A stretch of 64,000 bases of DNA from Uloborus plumipes (taxonomy: Eukaryota; Arthropoda; Arachnida; Araneae; Uloboridae). Location: contig JAXGGA010001631.1 of NCBI GenBank assembly GCA_038373865.1, forward strand, positions 81,514 to 145,513, in the 5' to 3' direction. The notes under the pieces were generated by a model. It worked only from the letters and a program-made list of their open reading frames with translations. It searched no databases and had not been told where the DNA came from. Both the position numbers and the translations under genes were made by a program. Below, piece after piece: positions 48,101-60,528 of this stretch. The number at the start of each line of letters is the position of its first letter. Position 1 is the stretch's first letter.

Positions 48101-48510
48101 TAACGTTTGAAACAATAGCTTTTTTAAGATGTTTGGCATTTAAGCAATGAAAAAATATATATATTCAAATTTAGAGGAATTAAATTGGATTATGCAGCTA
48201 AATCAAAGAGCAAAATTATCTGAGTAATCAAATTCATGCAAAGCCTGAAAACTTTGCCTTTTTCGCAAAATGCAGATGTATACGACGTTAGATAATAATA
48301 AACAATTGTAAAGCAAAGTAAAAAAAGCAGCATTTCGGAACTCACAAGTCCTAATTAGAATATTAATTTCTTAATGGTGCAAGAAGCAATTATTTTTTGA
48401 AATGCATATTTGAAACTTACTCAACAAGACTTTCATCATTAGGCTCTTAAGATTGAAAAAAATTTCAATGACAATAATAAACAAAAACGAAATGCTCATA
48501 AAATTATTTA
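45183..48510. other. AT-rich sequence without recognisable features
   Basis: Only short, low-complexity frames are seen. No inverted-repeat termini or splice-flanked exon could be recognised. Confidence 0.5.
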
Positions 48511-48655
48511 CAGTCGAACCTCGATGAAAGACGAACTACATTTCCGATCACTGTCAGATTGTTTCTTGTTTCTCATTGTTCGAATAAAACGATCTACGGT
48601 TAAAACGAATTCATTTTACATGAGCCTTGGAGTTCGTTTTAACGAAATTCGACTG
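48511..48655. mobile_element. 145-bp pogo/Tigger-type MITE
   Basis: The ends CAGTCGAACCTCGATGAAAG and GTTTTAACGAAATTCGACTG are inverted and match the known pogo/Tigger terminal pattern CAGTYGAACCTCGATATAAC. TA precedes the left end, and the right flank is CA (probably a mutated TA). A Tigger transposase relic lies 0.6 kb to the right. Confidence 0.82.
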
Positions 48656-48798
48656 CATTACATATTTATTTCGCGAGAAAATAGATGACAAAAAAAAAAA
48701 AAAATGAACTTCAGACTTCGAAAATCAACTTACGCTACTCAGACTTACGCGAGCGCAGAATTAAGCGATTTTCTAAGTTCATCGATTGCACAACTTCA

Positions 48799-49263
48799 CA
48801 CTGCAAAAAATATACTGTTGTTTTTACAATATGATACTGGCAGCAGAGGTTCTAGTTTAAAACAGTAATAGTACATTAATAAACTGTAAAACTAGCTATT
48901 TTACAAATTATCACTATAAAACGAGTAATTTAAGTTTATTACTGTAAAATTATCAGTATTACCATAAAATTAGCTGTATTACACTGTAAAAACAACAGTA
49001 TAATACTGACAGCAGGGGTTCCAGTTTAAAACTGTAAAATGCACAGTAATAAACTGTGAAACTAGCAATTTTAGTTTATTACAATAATTAGCAATTTTAC
49101 AGTCTGCTACAGTAAAATTACTGTAAAATTAGCTGTATTGTACTTTTTTTCCTAAATAAGCCATTACTTTGTACATATTCAACAATGTACAAAGGGATGG
49201 CGTATTTAGGGGGGGGAAATATACTGTATTATACTGTAAAAACAACATCTATTTCTCACAGTG
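48799..49263. mobile_element. CMC-like MITE (CACTG ends), tandem copy
   Basis: The ends are CACTGCAAAAAATATACTGT and the inverse of CACTGTGAGAAATAGATGTT, both followed inward by TGTTTTTACA, with CA on each side. The interior is dense in ACTGTAAAA/TTTTACAGT motifs, as in the subterminal repeats of CACTA-type elements. A second internal start, ACACTGTAAAAACAACAG near 48982, followed by another GCAGRGGTT..TTAAAACTGT stretch, shows it is two units joined in tandem. Related copy at 56519-56752. Confidence 0.75.
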
Positions 49264-49660
49264 CATCAATGCGGGAACCTGATGAAACTAGTAATATGAT
49301 TGAAGTAATTCTCGACTTTACCCGGCAAATAAATTTAGAAATTGATAGTGATAGCGTTCAAGAAGACTTGGATTTCCCATTTAGGAGCCAACAGTTGATG
49401 AGCTCATAGAAATGCATGAGCAACAGCAAGACATTGAGATCTCGAGTACTTAGACCCTGTTCAATTAAAAGCTCGAATGACGGTCGGGATTTCGACAGCA
49501 AGTCTCACTTTAATTGGGAAAGGGTTATAAATTGCAGAAAATATGGATTCCGGGGAAGAGTGTTTTTTCAGGAAAACAAAGAATTCAAGAAATATGAGAA
49601 TGACATGAAGAAATTTGTGAGAGAATAAAAAAATCTTTAAGTCAGGATAAAATAACATCG
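49264..49660 (+). pseudogene. Tigger/pogo transposase C-terminal relic
   Basis: Across frames the segment reads TRQINLEIDSDSVQEDLDF, then DELIEMHEQQQDIE, then (after a frameshift near 49450) LDPVQLKARMTVGISTASLT and LIGKGL, a stop, and IAENMDSGEE. This follows the C-terminal tail of Tigger transposable-element-derived proteins, where ELIEMHEQ...DIEELESLDPVQSEDRMTVG is typical. Stops and shifts make it non-functional. The catalytic region is absent upstream, where the CMC-like MITE abuts it directly. Confidence 0.8.
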
Positions 49661-49839
49661 GTTTGCAAAGTGTGTGTTTTCTTTGTATTGTCTCAGATTT
49701 TACTGAACATTTTTGCTTCTACATAATTATTTGCATTCGCCTCTGACCCAAATAAAAACAATTTGTAAGTATTTATATGCGAAATTACACCCCAACGTAC
49801 GAGAGTTCGACTTAAGTGGTCATCACTCAGTCTCGTCTC

Positions 49840-50335
49840 CAGTAGAGTACATAGACTTCGCCCCCCCCCCCCGCGTAAGATTTATAAGTACGCCCTATCT
49901 TAGATTTATGGCAAAAAATTAAAAGCTATAATAGACTTTGTTGAAGAGTATTCTGATATTTAAAATCAAGTTTATTTCAAAATATAAAGTGATGAAAATT
50001 GTAATTACAATGAAAAAGCAGAATTCAGGAAAGGTAATAAACACTATACACTTGCCACATTGAAATCTTATTAGAAAATACCAGGATATCTTTCGATAAT
50101 TATACTCCAAGTTTCATTAAAGGTTGGACAGGGGGCATATGTTATGCAGGGTGGGTGGTGAAATCATTACGTTATGCATCATATGTGACGTATCGATGCA
50201 GATTTCATTCGGAACACCTGGAAGTGACATTGAATACGGAAAAAAAAGTTTTTTTGTGTTAATTTCTTCAGAGTGCGCCCTCATACCTCTGGCGCCCCCC
50301 CCCCCCGCGCCGCGGGGGCGCTATGTACGCCACTG
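49840..50335. mobile_element. hAT-like MITE, CAGTGGCGTACATAG termini
   Basis: The ends CAGTAGAGTACATAG and CTATGTACGCCACTG are inverted with three mismatches. The sequence next to each end has long C runs (CGCCCCCC). The same family is at 27255-27454. No transposase frame is present. The 8-bp flanks do not match well, so the exact class is inferred from the terminal motif. Confidence 0.65.
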
Positions 50336-50925
50336 CTTAAATCTCAGTATTACTGTACTTAAACATTACTACTCAAATTTTGCATATTGTTATCGATAGC
50401 AAAATGCAAAACACCATTTGTAAGTATATAACTTTCGAGTAGTGGACATAAGGACCTTACCTGAAGTCTGCTTTTTACATGTTGCACACACTAATCATAT
50501 TTCGGACAAAATTCGGAACCGATAGACACTTTTTTAAATATTTCTTTCTTAACAAAAATATAAATACGCATCAAAATAAATACTTTTAGTTTTAATTTTT
50601 AACAGTGATACATAATATTCTTAAAAATAAATAAAGAATAAATCAAAATCAAAAGATTCAGCTTTAAGAAAAATAATGATTTTGTAATCCTTCAAATTTT
50701 TTTGATAAAGTAGCCTTATGCAGCTCTGAAGCATTAATATTTCTCAAAATATATTTCATTTTTGTCTTCTTTTAAAGTCTGCAATTTTCATCAATAGTTG
50801 TTTTGTGCATCAGCATACCCTTCAAAGCGGCCATTTTTGAAGCTGTGCCTTAACGTTAGTAGAAAACTGTTCCTAATGCTAAATATCCTCTTAGTTGCAG
50901 CATTAAAATAGAATCAGTAGTTGGT

Positions 50926-51166
50926 CATGGGCGCCGGCAGAAACATACGTATGGGGTGCACCCAAACTGAAAAAATCTTATGCTACAAAAATTAGTAAAA
51001 AAAAATGTAAAAAATTGTCGAACAAAAAAGTTTGCAAAAAAAATTCTTTGCCAAAAATCACTAAAATTTTTTTCCTACCAAAAAAAATTGGATTACTTTT
51101 TAATATGTTTTTCTTTTTTTCCAAAAAGCCATGGGATTTCAAGTGCACTCCTTGACGGCGCCTATC
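50926..51166. mobile_element. hAT-like MITE, CATGGGCGCCGGCAG end
   Basis: The left end CATGGGCGCCGGCAG and the right end TGACGGCGCCTATC are inverted. Flanking octamers TAGTTGGT (50918-50925) and TAGTCAGT (51167-51174) match at 6 of 8. A short non-significant frame runs through it. Confidence 0.65.
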
Positions 51167-51174
51167 TAGTCAGT

Positions 51175-54100
51175 ACTGTCATTCGGAAGGATTCGGGGCA
51201 AATGCTATAAATTTGGGACCAAATTACGAGTTATAAAAAATTGGGACAGGAACTAAAAATTCGGGACGTATGGTAATTTTACCCCTTAACATACGTTCAT
51301 TAAAATAATAAATCAGCAGATCAATTAGCAAGTACCGGTAACAGCACCAACCAGCATGTTTTTGTAGCTAATGGGGGGGGGGGGGTGATTATAAAACTTT
51401 TACTTTTTTAAGAGCGAAATTGCCTCAGTTCCTCTAAGTGGCTCTGCAGTAATTGGCCGACGACTTTTCGGAAACGACATAATATTTTTCCAAGGAGAAA
51501 ACATGACACGAACCGTCGAAGAAGTTTCAAAATCGAAACTAAAAAATGATATCAACTGTCAAACAACTGACAAGAAATACAACATATGGTTCCATGGGTT
51601 AAGAACTGGGGAAAAGTGAAAACATATAAAAGGGAGTGCTGCCATCTAGTAACTACTTTCAAAACTATTTATTTATTCATTCCGAAATCACTTTTTCTTA
51701 ATAAATACATATCAGTCGTGAAAAATATAACGGACATCAAATCGCATTAAAATAAAGAGTAACATAGACAAAGGAAACATTCCAAATGGCATTATTTTTC
51801 CGCTCAAAAAAGTAACACGGTTTCATTTCTTAATAATAACTACTATGAACTTAATAATTTGCTAATACTGGGATATATAATTTGTAAAGTATGGTTGAAA
51901 CAAAGAAAGTTTCATGCTTTTCAATTTATATTTTATCTGCTGTTTCTTTTCAAAAAAACATAGCTTCCTCTCTCTCTCTCAAAAAAAAAAAAAAAAGAGA
52001 AAGAGAAATAAAGAAGAAATAAAAGGAAGAGGAGTAGATGAAAGTCTCGACAATCAGCAATAGATGAGCAGTCGAAGAGGTAATGTGATTCGGATTTTTA
52101 AACAAGCTGATTGAAGATGCGCGATTTAGAAAAAAAGAAGCATTAAAATGAGTCTTACTTCCTTAGACAGGCATGATCGTCTTTTAGAACAACACTGTAA
52201 AAGATACCATTTTAAAAGCGCTCCAAATAATAGGGTTTTTCAATCAAACGATTAATTCCTAATGGAGGAATGAGTAAAGCATTTCTCAGCACTCGTCTGT
52301 ACCTAAAAAGTTAGTTTTTCATGCTGAAGAATAGTCTCCGGTTTACTAACTTAATCTTTACGGATTCCAGTTAAGGGAAAGTATCAATTTTGAGGTAATC
52401 AAAAATCGCATTAAAAAAAAATCATCATTTACAAAAGCAATGTTAGGGTTGCCACTGAGTTCCGCTACTGAAAATACATATTTGCTTAGAAATCTTTAAT
52501 ATGAAAAAATAGTCTCCAAAATAGTCTCTAAAAGCCTGTTAAAAGATGTTCAAGAGTGACCATAATTACATAATTATGTATCTGTCGTAAGAGACACGTT
52601 AGGTAATAAATGAATTCGAATGATCCTGAATAATTTCATGATTTGTTTCAATTCATTGGTCTACGCTTATTAGCAGCAATGGAGATATTTTCTGAATGTT
52701 TGAAATGAAATCGAGTTCTCAATCTCCTATAATCTAAAGATTCAATTTCTCAATTGAGCACTAGTAAGCGGCAAAACGAATGCTTGTGAAGTGTAAAAAA
52801 ACTACTATTCATGGGAAAGGGTATACGACAAGGATTTAAACGAAAAATTTGCAATGCAAATTTTAGGAACATATTCCAATAAAACAAGTAACCCATTCTT
52901 CTGTGCTCCCTCTCCCAGAAAAGACAATTATTACAATAATTTCACAATCCACACATTTACGTTTTTGACCAGCCGACAAAAAGGCATTTTTAACAGTCAC
53001 ATACAGTTTACGAAAAAAATAACTTTGCTAGAAAAACTTTATTTTCAGAGTGGCATAATAAAATTAATTTAGCGAAAAATTTCAGTTCATAACAGGATTT
53101 TTGATCAAGCATATATAAAACTACTAGTTATGAGAAATTCTGACTTTATCCACTGAGGCATGGGATACACGCAAAATGAAGATTAGATAAGATACGGGAC
53201 ATCAAACGAAAATTTTTAATGTTCCTTTATAAATCTTTAAAAAGATAATGATGTTTACTCGTTCGTGAGTCTGAAGAGCTACGGACGTTTAAGATTAATC
53301 AATCCGTTCACCTGCAGAATAATATTTTTATTTTATGCTAAATCAGAATGGGGACCGCAAAAACGATCAAAACATATAACCTTTTATTTTCTTTTTATCA
53401 AATAGAGAACGCTCTCTTTCAAACTACAATTTTTTTTTCCCTAAAGAAGTATCAGAAATACTAGGCTTTTGTGCCACAAATTTAGAGGAATAATTTGATG
53501 GCGCTTTCACAATAATTAATAGTTCTCGATCCAGATATGTTTTGTTTTGAGATGATTTTTTTATTGAATAAAAATAATTTTATGAAATAATTTGGAGCCA
53601 GGTAAAACAGTGAGGGACATTTTGTAACAAAAAATCGATGCTTTCATATGATAACACTATTTAACTCTAAATGAACTTTTAAATTGTCATTCGTAAATGA
53701 AGTATTTGATTGCTATTTCCGTTAGTCATTTTACTTTTGGCCGTAATTTCTTTAATTAAAACTGGCCCACAAATATTTTAATAGTTTTACAGTATTTGCT
53801 GGTATAAAACGAAACTAAAACTGCCAAAGTGTAGTATAGTTATCCAAAATTAAAAAATCATAATTATTAAATCCATTTAAGGACTTATTAGAAGGGTCCC
53901 AAAGTTATACCGCCATTTAGGGTAACTTTGAACCACGTCAGCAACGCGTGAAAAATAAATTATTAAAAAAAAAAGTGAGCGCAACTTTAAAGCAGAGAAG
54001 AAAAATTTCTAAGTGGTTAAAAAAACTCCCCTTTTGTACAGAACACACACAAAGGAGTCACAAAATTTCTAACATTTATAACATTACCTATATGATAATG

Positions 54101-54973
54101 TAGTATTACAATATTGCAATGTACAAGGGAAACTTTAACTATTTTAAAAGCACCAAGTTATCATACATGTAGTTATATGTGCACAATATTATGTAAAATA
54201 TTCAGTATTTAAAAGCGCTTTTTTTTTCACATAGTAGCACGTTTGTGACATACATGAAAATTAATATAAAGTTTTAATGCATCGAGTTGCAATAATGAAA
54301 AAAAATGCATTGTTACATTTAATTCAGAAATTGTTAAAGATATGAGTCTCAAATATGAAATATCATAAAATGAAACAAAAAAATGGATTTTGCAAAGAAA
54401 ATGTTACACTGAAGTAGAATCGAGTTTTACTGTCATTTAAATTTAAAGCTGAGCTTTTTTGTTCATGTTCAAAGTTTGTTCATTATATTTTCACTATTGG
54501 TTTAACATCTAATTAGACTGAAACCGGAACTTTTCGTGGTATTATGAAATGTGTTTAGGAACAGGTATAATTTTTTCAATGTTTTTACCATGATAAAAAT
54601 GGAGCTTTCTTTTTGAATTAATAGTGCTATGACCACGCAAAATAATGTTCAACTTACGTATCATTTTGTTAAATTTGATTACTTAGTGAAAAATTGCCTA
54701 AAATTGTCGCAACAAGTGAACATAACACTTTTAATGCAGATTAATTACATTACAATTATTATGCTTCTATTAAACGATTGACTAAAAGAGATATTAAATA
54801 ATGCAATTGAATTGTAAAATTATTCTATTACATCGTCGTAATATTTGTAAAATCAAACGAAATCTGAGAAATCAGTGAATTTTTATTTCATCTATTTTGT
54901 TTTTTGTTCAGTTTCTTCCGCCGCCCTGGGCTTTTCACCAAAAAAAAAAAAAAATGGACAAAACAACAACTCT
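51175..54973. other. AT-rich sequence without recognisable genes
   Basis: A (CT)n/(A)n low-complexity tract lies at 51965-52010. Otherwise nothing interpretable: no long frame, paired termini or exon signature. Confidence 0.5.
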
Positions 54974-55367
54974 GCCTCTGGGGCCGTTTATTATACAAAA
55001 ATCGACGATTTTACCGTTTTCTCATTTTTTTTTTTTTTTTTTTAATAAGAAATTAAAATCTTGAGTTCTAAAAGAGACGACAATTTTCGTACACTCTAAG
55101 GATACTAAATGGCAACTTTTTGAAACTAAGGAAATTAAGGATGTTAAGCACTGATTCAAAAAATAAAAAGTATAGAAAAAGGATAAAATTAAAGAATTTT
55201 GTGTATAACCTACGCCTAAGCCTTTGACCCACTTGGATAAAAAATTTTCACACAAAGGATACCAAATGGCAATTTTCCGGCATTATCAGAGCAAAGGAGT
55301 AGAATTTCTTAATTTTTAAAAAATATTCAAAATCAAAAAAATGTCTGTAATAAACGGCCCCAGAGGC
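54974..55367. mobile_element. 394-bp MITE with perfect 20-bp inverted ends
   Basis: GCCTCTGGGGCCGTTTATTA on the left and its exact inverse complement on the right. AACT flanks both sides within 2 bp. The interior contains two copies of GGATAC-YAAATGGCAA. Class unknown; no coding frame. Confidence 0.82.
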
Positions 55368-56518
55368 AACTGAAGACAATTACTTAGATTAATAACATTT
55401 TACTCACATACTAACATAAGGCATTTGATATTTAAAAAGAAAAAACCTTTTTTTCGATGCACTCTAATGTACACAGCTTCCGGCTGTGTAGTTCGGTGGC
55501 TTTGCCCCTTCTTTCCACCTACAGTGGAACATTACTTATCAACCCATACAATCATTAAGCCATTTTTAGACTCAGAAGCATATCCGAACTTTTAGAGTGA
55601 GGGAATAATCACTGAGGGTTAACTTTTGAACTAATATCTCCGATTACATACCAAAAAGCACAGACAAATAAACGAGCACAGATTTTTATAGGATAAATAG
55701 ATTGTTACCAAATTATCCCAACAACGATGTTTTAAAAAGAATAAATTATTAAATGAGTGATTGTTTCATAACTACCAAATAAAACATTGATTAAAACAAA
55801 AACAAAAATAAATTTTAAAAAATGTATACACACACTATGAATGCACACACTAATGGTAGCATGCATGAATTGTTCCTACTCCAAAATGAAAAGTAAGAAT
55901 TAGAATTACAAGGTATATTTTAATAATTTATAACTTTTAAGCTGTCAACTAATGCATAATTGACACAAGTTATTGACAGCTGTGTTTAAAATCGAACAAA
56001 TGAATTTGCTTTTAATTAAAGTAACGAATGCAGAAACTATTTTTGTTTGAGCGCATCTAGATTGAAGATCATAAACTGACGCACCTTTTCATGTACAAAC
56101 AAATGTGTTAGCAAACGTGACTAAAGAAATTGGCTTTTCCCCGTTCCGTTCAAGCTTATGAATGGAAGTGAACTTTTAATAACCTTGTCAACACATTCGA
56201 GTGCGGCTGCACTAGATTGATTCGGCATAGAGCAAAAGTAGTTCAGAATTACTTGTCCGTTAAAAATTGCAAAGCAAAACAAAACAAACAACTTGAGCTA
56301 AAATTAATATTTGCTAATAAAGTTGAAGCATTAATCTTTCATATAAACAAATTTAAAAGAATGTCTGTCCGCAGTTCATATCGGGATGAAATCGGAACAG
56401 AAAGAGAAACCATTCCCCTTCCCCTCGAAACGTAAAAATAATATTTCACATTTTGGGTTCAAATAACATATGAGAACAGTTAAGACCATATCAACGACCA
56501 ATTCCATTTAAAAAACTA
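55368..56518. other. AT-rich sequence without recognisable features
   Basis: Short random frames only. A stretch with CAGCTTCCGGCTGTGTAGTT near 55480 is GC-richer but unassigned. Confidence 0.5.
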
Positions 56519-56752
56519 CACTGCAAAAAAAGAAAAAAACTTGTTTTTGCAGTATAATACTGAAAGCAGAGGTTTCAGTTTAAAACTGTAAAATGCACAG
56601 TAATAAACTGTAAATTATTTTTAGTTTCTTACAGCAAAACTAGCAGTTTCAGTTTATTACTGTAAAATTAGTAATTTTAATATTTATTACTGTAAAATCA
56701 CTATAAAATTAGTTGTATTTTACTGTAAAAACAAAATTTACTTTTTTCTGTG
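56519..56752. mobile_element. CMC-like MITE (CACTG ends), single copy
   Basis: CACTGCAAAAAAAG on the left and CTTTTTTCTGTG on the right, with TA on both sides. The interior GCAGAGGTTTCAGTTTAAAA and ACTGTAAAATGCACAGTAAT is shared with 48799-49263. It lies about 680 bp left of the large CMC-like element, but their terminal sequences differ beyond CACT. Confidence 0.75.
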
Positions 56753-57870
56753 TATCTAAGAAAGCAATAGAAGATCGTATGGAAAGAAGACATGCGTACT
56801 ATGTTAGATTTTAGCATTCGGAATGTTAGGCGTTTTGAATTAAAAAAAAAATTAAAAACATTCAATCGCAATATTTTAAGCATTCTGTTTCCTTCCACCT
56901 TTTTCAGAATGTTAGATTATTATTTACACACAAAGCGTTAAAAATACGCTAGTCTAAATTTTTGAGGAGTGATTTTGATTGTGAAACGTGCTTGTAGGGC
57001 GTTAAAATATCTTTGGTCAAGATCATGCAACTAATTTTCATGAAATCTGGCAAGAGAAATTTTAAAACGAAGCAAAGTGTATATAAAGCAAATATTCTAA
57101 AACTTAATTATGTTATTATAATTATTATTATCATTATTAGCTTTTATGAAATCAAATACATTTTCGAATTTTCCCCCTATTTGATCTATTCTAAAGTCAG
57201 TAAAAAACAATTCATGAGCCGAAGTTTATTCTTTGTTTACACTAATAGCGTGTTATTAAAAATTGCAAACGTCAAGCTTTACTCAAAATTGTAAAAGCTG
57301 CATTCGTCGCAATGCATGAAAAAAAAAATCAAACAGAAAGATTTATAAATTATATTCAAAGGTAACAAAATTCAAAGTTCTGCTGCCATACTCATAATAA
57401 TGAATATGAACCTTAAACAATGAAAAAATGTACACTCTAAAAAATTCCCGTTTTTTCCTCGGACTTTTCCCGTAAATTTGACGGTTTAATCCCGTTCTGT
57501 TGACAAAACGTTTTTTCTCCGTAGTCCGCTCCAGCCATGAACGGTTTAAAACCGTCAATTTGAAATATATTTCTCTTAAGAAGTCACTGCTCAACACACG
57601 CAAACCTTCTCTCGTCTGAATAATTTTATTATTATTTTCTGCACTTGCTCTTATTTTTCAGCATTTTTTTTCGACTTTTTAGAAACTTCGATAAAAATTT
57701 CGACTCTGTTTAGGTTTTAGTCTTTCAGCTCTGGCATCACGTCGATCGCGCGCAATTCATTTACCGGCAAACAAGAGAGCTCAGCTCAGCGATTGATGTC
57801 TGAAGAAACAGGTTAGTTTTCAGTCCTGTTGTTTATCATTGCAAATTGTTTATGAAAATTCAAGTTTACA

Positions 57871-60528
57871 ATGCCTGTGCTTAGGTGTGAACTGTGTAAT
57901 TTTGCTACAGCGAGAGTTAAAGAGTATACTGTTCACTGGAGTTTACATCGTAATGTTCATGGTGTTACATTCCCATGTGGTGTTCAATCCTGCAAACTTC
58001 GTTTCCAAAAGTATAATACATTTAAGTACCATATTTATAGAAACCATAAATTTGTTAAAGAAGTGCCTCGAATTGACGGCGTCAATTTAAAATGCAATTT
58101 AAGTGAATGCGAAAATATTAATTTAGATGATTTATCCCAGTTGACTTCCCATATCAAAATCCATATTGATCAAGGAATGAAAATGCCATGCCCTTTTAAG
58201 AACTGTGCCCTAAGCTATGATAAAAAGTCATCATTCACAAGCCATATTAGTCGCTGCCATTGGGATGCAATAAAAGAAATAAAATTGCCAAGTATAAAAT
58301 CTATTTATTCATCAAATCAAGCAGTCCCTGATATTGAAGTCGAAAGCCCTGATACAGATCCTCTTGTTGGTGTTGAAGATGAGACTTGCGAACCGGAAAG
58401 TATTTTAAATGATGCTACATTAAATTATAATTTTATAAAGAACTTAGGATTATTTTATTTAAAGCTAGAATCAAAAAATCTTTTGCCTTCCAGTACAGTT
58501 CAAAATATATGTGATGAAATGCTAAATTTGAGCGATATAAATATTGAAGCAATCTGTGAAAATGTACGCCAAAAGCTTTCCTTTCTTGAAGTTCCTTTAC
58601 ATGATGCTGAAAACATAATTAGTGAAATCAAGACCAATAATTTATTAAGTATATATAATTCCGAATATTTTAAAACCGATTACAAAAGGAAGTCATTTTA
58701 CAAAAAGAACTTTTTTAATTATGTTGAGCCAGTCAATATTTACTTAGGAAGAAATAATTTAAAAAAACCCTCATTTTGCCAATACATACCATTACTGCCA
58801 ACCTTACAGAATATGTTAAATAATGACACAGTTTCAAATTTGATGAATGAATATATGAATTCAAAAATTAATGATGGTATATCACGTGACATTTGGGATG
58901 GTGAAGTTTTTAAGAAAAACAAACTTTTTGAACAAAATTCTAAATTTCTTCCATTGATATTATACCAAGATGCTTTCGAAATAGTTAACCCTCTTGGCTC
59001 AGCAAAAAAAATTCATAAATTGATTGCAGTTTACTTCTCCTTGGCAAATTTACCCCCTTTTTACCGATGTAATAGTGAAAATATTCAATTGCTTCTATTA
59101 TGTAAAAATACAGATTTTAATTATTTTGGACAAAATAAAATATTCTCATCTTTAATAAATGACCTAAAAATTCTCGAAACTCAAGGTATACTCATCAATG
59201 GCGAAACTATTAAAGGCACTGTTTGTTCCATTGTCGGTGACAATTTGGGGTCCCATTGCATCGGTGGATTCGTGGAGTCATTCAATGCTGAATATTTTTG
59301 CCGTTATTGTCTCCTAAAAAAACAAGACTTTCAAGACAACCCTTTTTTAATCGGTCTCACGAGAACTCCAGAAAATTATGATCATAGTTGTAGAATTTTA
59401 AGTAATGAGTCCTTTCAAGGAATAAAATTTCCATCATTTTTTAATCAATTAACTTATTTCAATGTTTGTGGCCCTGGATTGCCCCCTTGCCTTGGCCACG
59501 ACCTTTTTGAAGGCATTGTCTCATATGATTTGGCTCTATTTGTGAAGTATTTTATCAAAGAAAAAAAATGGATCACTTACAAAAAATTAAATTTTATTAT
59601 TTTAAATTTTTCATACTTGGGAAATGATTCCCGGAATAAGCCTAATGAAATACAGGCAAATAAAAATAAAATAACTGGCCATGCAGCTCAAAATTGGTGC
59701 CTTTTGAGACTGTTTCCCATATTATTTGGTCAACATGTGCAGGATTACGATGAAAAAGTGTGGCAGTTGTTCCTTCTTTTAAGAACAATTACTGAAATAG
59801 TTTGTGCACCTCAAATTCAAAGAGGGCAGATCGTATATTTGCAATCAACTATTGAGGAGTACCTCTATTTGAGAGGGACAATATTTCCATCAATTCCACT
59901 TCGCCCTAAGCATCACTATTTGGCTCACTATCCTACCCTCATTACCCAATTTGGACCATTGATAAGGTCATGGACTCTTAGATTTGAAAGCAAGCACAGC
60001 TATTTCAAAAGATGTGCCAGACAATCTAGAAACTTTAAAAACATTTGCTCAACTTTAGCAAATAGGCATCAATTGTTACAAACATATATACATACAGACA
60101 ACTCCATATATTCAAATCTATCAATAAAAAATTATAATGACTTCCATTTTGAATTGTATTCTGAAAAAATAAAACAACTAATTGATCCTGATATATTTAA
60201 CAAAAACAATACCATAACCACCTACCATATCAATATAAGCGGCACAGATTATAAAAAGGGTTGTTTCTTACCAGTGTCTGAAGATGGTGACCTTTCCTTT
60301 TGTGAAATTCTAATGATCCTTGTCAAAAATAATACAGATATATATTTCATTGTGCAGAATTTACAAACATCATTTGTCAGCCAACTAAATGTCTATGAGA
60401 TAAGTGCACCAACAAAAGATATATTAATTATTAACAAAAATGACTTAATAGACTATTATCCCTTATATGCATATGAAGTAGGAAGTTCACGTTTTATCTG
60501 CTTGCATCATGCTGTTGAAGGTCATTAA
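57871..60528 (+). CDS. C2H2 zinc-finger transposase of CMC/EnSpm (TNP2-like) type
   Basis: This is an 885-residue single-exon frame, intact. Four C2H2 fingers lie at the N-terminus: C6-C9-H22-H26, C36-C41-H54-H59, C75-C80-H94-H98 and C107-C112-H125-H130. A linker of about 230 residues follows. The core has YQDAFEIVNPLGSAKKIHK (D367), IVGDNLGSHCIGGFVESFNA (D457) with a C477-x2-C480 pair, LGHDLFEGI (D544, E547) and RPKHHYLAHYP then GPLIRSWTLRFESKHSYFK (E706). This order parallels plant TNP2/EnSpm transposases (DGFNPFG...YNLPPW; GWSTKG..CPYC; HLLVHL; GPV..RWMYPFER). D367, D457 and E706 are my best guesses for the catalytic triad. The start at 57871 is chosen because finger 1 begins at once. A typical nuclear DNA-binding transposase is expected. 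A host-domesticated gene is the alternative. Confidence 0.85.
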   Translation: MPVLRCELCNFATARVKEYTVHWSLHRNVHGVTFPCGVQSCKLRFQKYNTFKYHIYRNHKFVKEVPRIDGVNLKCNLSECENINLDDLSQLTSHIKIHIDQGMKMPCPFKNCALSYDKKSSFTSHISRCHWDAIKEIKLPSIKSIYSSNQAVPDIEVESPDTDPLVGVEDETCEPESILNDATLNYNFIKNLGLFYLKLESKNLLPSSTVQNICDEMLNLSDINIEAICENVRQKLSFLEVPLHDAENIISEIKTNNLLSIYNSEYFKTDYKRKSFYKKNFFNYVEPVNIYLGRNNLKKPSFCQYIPLLPTLQNMLNNDTVSNLMNEYMNSKINDGISRDIWDGEVFKKNKLFEQNSKFLPLILYQDAFEIVNPLGSAKKIHKLIAVYFSLANLPPFYRCNSENIQLLLLCKNTDFNYFGQNKIFSSLINDLKILETQGILINGETIKGTVCSIVGDNLGSHCIGGFVESFNAEYFCRYCLLKKQDFQDNPFLIGLTRTPENYDHSCRILSNESFQGIKFPSFFNQLTYFNVCGPGLPPCLGHDLFEGIVSYDLALFVKYFIKEKKWITYKKLNFIILNFSYLGNDSRNKPNEIQANKNKITGHAAQNWCLLRLFPILFGQHVQDYDEKVWQLFLLLRTITEIVCAPQIQRGQIVYLQSTIEEYLYLRGTIFPSIPLRPKHHYLAHYPTLITQFGPLIRSWTLRFESKHSYFKRCARQSRNFKNICSTLANRHQLLQTYIHTDNSIYSNLSIKNYNDFHFELYSEKIKQLIDPDIFNKNNTITTYHINISGTDYKKGCFLPVSEDGDLSFCEILMILVKNNTDIYFIVQNLQTSFVSQLNVYEISAPTKDILIINKNDLIDYYPLYAYEVGSSRFICLHHAVEGH

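Noticed and set aside
58740..58922. Minus-strand frame inside the zinc-finger transposase
   Set aside because: Shadow of the plus-strand gene.
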